Positions 33,817 through 36,602 of a DNA stretch of 36,602 bases are shown here, piece by piece. A model generated the notes under the pieces. That model made no database searches and was not told where the DNA came from. It saw only the letters and a list, made by a program, of their open reading frames with translations. The number at the start of each line of letters is the position of its first letter. Positions within the stretch are counted from its first letter, which is position 1. The translations under genes were made by a program, and so were the position numbers. This DNA comes from JBJYKD01 sp049310025. Its GTDB lineage: Bacteria > Bacillota > Thermosediminibacteria > Thermosediminibacterales > Tepidanaerobacteraceae. The stretch spans positions 1 to 36,602 of the forward strand of contig NZ_JBJYKD010000030.1 in assembly GCF_049310025.1 (NCBI RefSeq), written 5' to 3'.

Positions 33817-36216
33817 ATGAAAAATAAAATTTTATCTGAAAGGATAAAGAAATTAAAAGATGAAGTCGTGTCGATAAAACCAAAAATATGTATTGAACGT
33901 GCAAGATTGATAACTGAGTCTTATAAAGAGACGGAGTCATTTCCAATGGTTATAAGAAGAGCTAAGGCATTAGAGAAAATTCTTTTGAACATGTCAATAT
34001 ATATATCCGAAGGGGAGTTAATAGTAGGTAACCAAGCAAGTAAACCCAGGTCAGCTCCCATTTTTCCCGAATATTCATGGGATTGGATAGTAGAAGAAAT
34101 TGATAGTTTTGATAAACGACCTAGCGACAGGTTTGAAATTGCAGAGGAGGATAAAAAAGAATTATTACAGATTTTGGAGTATTGGAAGGGGAAAACAGTC
34201 AAAGATAGGGTTCTTGCTACACAAACTGAAGATGTTCTAAAAGATAGAAAAGTCGGAGTCTTAGGTTGGGAAGGTAATGTAACAGCTGGGCAAGGACATA
34301 TAGTTGTAGACTATGAAATGGCACTTAACAAAGGGTTTAAAGGCATTATTGAAAATAGTCGGGAGAAATTGAAATCACTAAATCTAACAGACCCTGAAGA
34401 TTTAAGAAAAAGGCCTTTTTTAGAAGCTGTGCCTATTGTCTTCAATGCAGGTATAAAATTTGGGAAAAGATATGCAGAGCTGGCTAAAAAACTAGCTTGT
34501 GAAGAAACTGATCCCATACGAAAAAAAGAACTAGAAGCGATATCTGAAATATGTAATTGGGTACCTGAAAATCCTCCTAGGAATTTTTGGGAAGCTATTC
34601 AAATGGTTTGGTTTATTCAATTAATACTACAAATAGAAAGCAACGGGCATTCTATTTCTCTGGGAAGATTCGACCAGTACATGTACCCATATTATAAAAA
34701 AGATATAGAAAAAGGTATTTTGACAAAAGAAGAGGCGTTGGAGCTTATTGAATGCTTTTATATAAAACTTTTTTCTATAAATAAGATTAGGCCCTGGTCT
34801 CATACGCGATTTGTATCAGGCTATCCCACTTACCAAAACATAGTAGTAGGCGGTCAAACAAAAGACGGCAGAGATGCTACAAATGAACTTTCTTATCTTT
34901 GCTTGGACGCATTAGCAGATATAAGATTATCAGAACCTAATTTCTATGTAAGATACCATGACAACATGCCAAAAGACTTTTTTAGAAAATGTATAGAAGT
35001 TATTAAAATGGGTTTTGGTATGCCTGCTTTAGTTAATGATAAAGTTATTATCCCTTCTTTAATGAATAGAGGAGTAACATTAGAAGATGCCATGAATTAT
35101 TCCACTATGGGCTGCCTTGAAGTTCAAGTTCCGGGAAAATGGGGTTACAGAGCTAACGGAAAGAGTAAATTTAATCTTTTGAAAATACTTGAACTTGCTT
35201 TAAATAACGGTGTAGACCCCAGGACGGGAATTCAACTATGCCCAGGTGAAGGCAATTTAACAGACTTTAAATCATTTGATGATGTCATGAAGGCATGGGA
35301 AAAACAACTTAAGTTTTTTATGGAGTTGCAGGTGACTGCTGATAATATTAACGACCTAGCCATCGAAGAACTTGCACCAGATGTTTTCTGCTCAGCGCTC
35401 GTTCAGGATTGTTTAGGTAGAGGTAAGACTTTGATGGAAGGTGGAGCAGTTTATGACATGATGAGTGGATGTCAAGTAGGCGTAGTAAATGTGGGCAACT
35501 CTCTATCTGCCATCAAGGAATTAGTTTTTGATAAGAAAGTTATTTCGCTGGAAGATCTAGATAAAGCTTTAAAGAATAATTTTGAAGGAATCGAAGGTAA
35601 AAGAATACAGGAATTGCTTATAAACCGGGCGGCCAAATATGGCAACGATGATGATAGTGTAGATTTAATTACTAAAGAGGCTTTTGATATTTATGTAAAT
35701 GGTATTGAAAACTATAAAAATACTCGTTATGGTAGAGGGCCAATAGGAGGGAACTTCATTCCGGCTACAGTAACTATTTCCGCCAATGTTCCTGCAGGTG
35801 CTGTAGTAGGTGCAACTCCTGACGGAAGAAAAGCGGGGGAACCTGTTAATGACGGTGTTTCACCTGTTCATGGAACGGAAAAACATGGTCCCACCGCAGT
35901 AATAAAGTCTGTAACAAAGTTATCTACATTGTTAATGACTGGTGGTCAGCTTTTAAATATGAGATTTAACCAGACCATGTTAAACAGCGAAGAAAATATA
36001 GAAAAGTTTATGGCTTTGATTAGAACATTTTTTGATCGTTATGGGTGGCATGTTCAGTTTAACATGATATCTTCGGAAGTCCTAAAAGAAGCAAGAAAAA
36101 ACCCTGAGAAGTACAAAGATCTAGTAATTAGAGTTGCAGGTTATAGTGCTCTTTTTGTGTCATTAGATCCCACAGTGCAAGAAGATATTATAAACAGGAT
36201 GGAATATCAGTTGTAA
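33817..36216 (+). CDS. ybiW: YbiW-type glycyl radical enzyme, probable 1,5-anhydroglucitol-6-phosphate dehydratase
   Basis: The 799-residue enzyme has the thiyl Cys433 and Glu435 in TMGCLEVQVPGKWGYRANG, and radical Gly775 in RVAGYSAL. From memory, the GKWGYR-x2-G active-site segment, IESNGHS, NQAS...R-APIFPEY and RYGRGPIGGN match E. coli YbiW (810 residues), not PflD. E. coli YbiW opens 1,5-anhydroglucitol 6-phosphate to 1-deoxy-fructose 6-phosphate, so a related C-O cleaving role is likely; other substrates remain possible. ATG 33817 follows GGGGTGG; GTG 33808 lies inside that site. It is 24 bases after the regulator. No activase follows within the window. Its DNA is much more AT-rich than that of the PflD-type gene. 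Confidence 0.88.
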   Translation: MKNKILSERIKKLKDEVVSIKPKICIERARLITESYKETESFPMVIRRAKALEKILLNMSIYISEGELIVGNQASKPRSAPIFPEYSWDWIVEEIDSFDKRPSDRFEIAEEDKKELLQILEYWKGKTVKDRVLATQTEDVLKDRKVGVLGWEGNVTAGQGHIVVDYEMALNKGFKGIIENSREKLKSLNLTDPEDLRKRPFLEAVPIVFNAGIKFGKRYAELAKKLACEETDPIRKKELEAISEICNWVPENPPRNFWEAIQMVWFIQLILQIESNGHSISLGRFDQYMYPYYKKDIEKGILTKEEALELIECFYIKLFSINKIRPWSHTRFVSGYPTYQNIVVGGQTKDGRDATNELSYLCLDALADIRLSEPNFYVRYHDNMPKDFFRKCIEVIKMGFGMPALVNDKVIIPSLMNRGVTLEDAMNYSTMGCLEVQVPGKWGYRANGKSKFNLLKILELALNNGVDPRTGIQLCPGEGNLTDFKSFDDVMKAWEKQLKFFMELQVTADNINDLAIEELAPDVFCSALVQDCLGRGKTLMEGGAVYDMMSGCQVGVVNVGNSLSAIKELVFDKKVISLEDLDKALKNNFEGIEGKRIQELLINRAAKYGNDDDSVDLITKEAFDIYVNGIENYKNTRYGRGPIGGNFIPATVTISANVPAGAVVGATPDGRKAGEPVNDGVSPVHGTEKHGPTAVIKSVTKLSTLLMTGGQLLNMRFNQTMLNSEENIEKFMALIRTFFDRYGWHVQFNMISSEVLKEARKNPEKYKDLVIRVAGYSALFVSLDPTVQEDIINRMEYQL

Positions 36217-36243
36217 TAGCAACACAGAAGGGAGGTGAAGTAA

Positions 36244-36510
36244 ATGAAATTTGTAACGGTATGTGGATGTGGCCTAGGCACTTGTTTACTATTGAAAATG
36301 ACTGCAGAAAGTGCTCTAAAGCAGTTAGGTGTTAAAGCAGAAGTGATTCATAGCGATCTTGGTAGCGCTACATCGATTGATTGTGATATGTTTATCGTCA
36401 CTACTGACATGGAAAATCAATTCAAAGCCGCAAATAAAAGATATATAACTATAAAAAATGTTGCAGATGTAAATGAGATGAAGCAAAAATTAGAACCACA
36501 CGTAAAATAA
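36244..36510 (+). CDS. PTS EIIB component, ascorbate (SgaB/UlaB) family
   Basis: This 88-residue EIIB has a phosphorylation-site loop CGCGLGTCLLLKM starting at Cys7, the pattern of ascorbate-type EIIB (SgaB/UlaB). It differs from the fructose-type EIIB at 24627 (ACPSGVAHTY). GGGAGGTGA lies before the ATG. It follows the YbiW-type gene by 27 bases. A UlaA-like EIIC would be expected next, but the window ends 92 bases later with no further gene start visible. Confidence 0.9.
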   Translation: MKFVTVCGCGLGTCLLLKMTAESALKQLGVKAEVIHSDLGSATSIDCDMFIVTTDMENQFKAANKRYITIKNVADVNEMKQKLEPHVK

Positions 36511-36602
36511 CATAAATATGAAATTAGTCCTGCGGTAAAAAGTCAAGTACCTAAAAATAACAAAATGGAAAATATTTAGCTCACTTTTTGTAAAAAAGAC
36601 AA

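Overview
The window looks like a chromosome segment of an anaerobic, low-to-moderate GC Firmicute of the Clostridia class. The support is consistent GGAGG-type ribosome binding sites, frequent TTG/GTG starts, extended -10 promoters, PRD-type PTS regulators, and two oxygen-sensitive glycyl radical enzymes. A thermophilic clostridial genus is plausible, but no marker gene settles it. All genes but one are on the + strand. No rRNA, tRNA, CRISPR array or complete mobile element was seen.

Region 1 (1-1.4 kb) starts with two short direct repeats that resemble the end of an IS21-type element. A minimal-nucleotidyltransferase-like protein and a flavodoxin-fold reductase follow.

Region 2 (1.4-17.5 kb) is a catabolic island for a hydantoin-like or related cyclic amide. 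An NCS1 permease (minus strand) diverges from a PucR-family regulator. The regulator is followed by a second NCS1 permease, an M24 peptidase-fold hydrolase, HyuA and HyuB. A second run follows: an Asp/Glu/hydantoin racemase, a shorter HyuA-like ATPase with no HyuB partner, a DUF917 protein, an 83-residue winged-helix-like protein, a second M24 hydrolase and a second DUF917 protein. It ends at a strong terminator. The layout suggests import, racemisation, ATP-dependent ring opening and hydrolysis of the opened product. The substrate is not identified.

Region 3 (17.8-25.0 kb) is a PTS/glycyl-radical operon: a PRD regulator with EIIB and EIIA domains, a separate EIIA, a PflD-type glycyl radical enzyme, its radical-SAM activase, then fructose-family EIIC and EIIB, and a strong terminator. 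E. coli PflD and YbiW open the ring of 1,5-anhydrohexitol 6-phosphates to give 1-deoxy-fructose 6-phosphate, so this operon probably imports and opens an anhydro-sugar.

Region 4 (25.0-31.5 kb) is a separate unit with two tandem SorC-like operators. It encodes E2, E3, a fused alpha-beta E1 of the acetoin/pyruvate dehydrogenase family, and a SorC-family regulator. Region 5 (31.6 kb to the end) is a second PTS/glycyl-radical operon: another PRD regulator, a YbiW-type enzyme in clearly more AT-rich DNA, and an ascorbate-family EIIB. The window ends just after that EIIB.

The most interesting reading is that the E1-E2-E3 complex sits between the two anhydro-sugar loci because it cleaves their common product. 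1-Deoxy-fructose 6-phosphate is an acyloin, chemically like acetoin. Thiamine/lipoamide cleavage would give acetyl-CoA, NADH and erythrose 4-phosphate, in place of the aldolase route used in E. coli. This is inference; no aldolase or GldA-like gene is in the window.
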